A stretch of 64,000 bases of DNA, taken from positions 20,442 through 84,441 of the forward strand of contig JAUNVQ010000008.1 in NCBI GenBank assembly GCA_030540715.1. The letters are read 5' to 3'. The translations under genes and the position numbers were made by a program. This DNA is from Actinomycetaceae bacterium. GTDB lineage: Bacteria > Actinomycetota > Actinomycetes > Actinomycetales > Actinomycetaceae. The notes beneath the pieces were generated by a model, which saw only the letters and a program-made list of their open reading frames with translations, had not been told where the DNA came from and ran no database searches. Shown one piece after another: positions 63,967-64,000 of this stretch (position 1 is the stretch's first letter; every line of letters begins with the position of its first letter).

Positions 63967-64000
63967 GTGCAAACTTTTCGAGGGCGTTGGCCGCACACTT
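63967..64000 (+). CDS. Possible start of a gene cut by window edge
   Basis: Eleven codons from GTG (MQTFRGRWPHT) are open to the edge. The only support is the -10 box 7 bases upstream. Too short to assign a family. Confidence 0.3.
   Translation, partial: MQTFRGRWPHT

Noticed and set aside
63768..63998. Minus-strand frame of 76 codons at window end
   Set aside because: Its KVKCKVKRKV stretch is only the translation of the 12-base repeat array.
1..64000. CRISPR array, prophage or insertion sequence
   Set aside because: No regularly spaced 25-40-base repeats, no phage structural genes and no transposase were seen.

Overview
The window looks like chromosome from a low-GC actinobacterium (roughly half G+C by eye). 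Lineage markers are a WhiB regulator, a TIGR03089 protein, DUF3499, the mtrA-mtrB-lpqB-comF-hpf-secA block, Rv3235-like and DUF6912 proteins, and DUF5719 beside a large family 2 glycosyltransferase. Members of Actinomycetaceae or relatives would fit, but the species cannot be fixed from the sequence. No IS element, prophage, CRISPR array, tRNA or rRNA was recognised.

Layout. 1-7.5 kb: truncated exodeoxyribonuclease III gene, pyrE, a short-chain dehydrogenase, a large DUF2339-like membrane protein, a TIGR03089 gene and manA. 8-24.3 kb: whiB, a glycosyltransferase/membrane fusion with DUF5719, a minus-strand metallopeptidase-like gene, DUF3499, then mtrA-mtrB-lpqB, a comF gene broken by one in-frame stop, hpf and secA. 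24.3-33.2 kb: Rv3235-like, DUF6912, sbcD-sbcC, aroD, a hisN-like phosphatase and a class I glutamine amidotransferase. 33.4-37.3 kb: three tandem capA-like genes. 37.4-44.4 kb: fadD on the minus strand, then the str operon rpsL-rpsG-fusA and tuf. 44.7-53.3 kb: pyruvate oxidase, truA, then an opine-dehydrogenase-like gene with a YfcC-type transporter, divergent from a two-component system. 53.8-62.9 kb: rplM-rpsI, two small orphan genes, glmM, coaA, glmS-nnr. 62.9-64 kb: a decayed GNAT acetyltransferase gene, hairpins and a 12-bp-period repeat array ahead of a possible new gene cut by the window edge.

How the parts work together. manA, glmM, glmS, the glycosyltransferase and possibly the CapA proteins serve sugar-nucleotide and envelope synthesis. 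MtrAB-LpqB is an envelope-stress signalling unit, and SecA, HPF and the str and rplM-rpsI operons serve protein export and translation. The most system-like accessory unit is the transporter / opine-dehydrogenase / two-component locus. Its divergent promoter region carries three direct repeats at exact 11-bp period, the classic layout of an OmpR-family binding site, placed where it could activate the transporter promoter.

Two general traits stand out. Many genes have a TANNNT -10 box 6 or 7 bases before the start codon, suggesting leaderless mRNAs. Several conserved enzymes (AroD, SbcD, TruA, Nnr, the second sensor kinase and its regulator) carry low-complexity insertions inside otherwise canonical domains.
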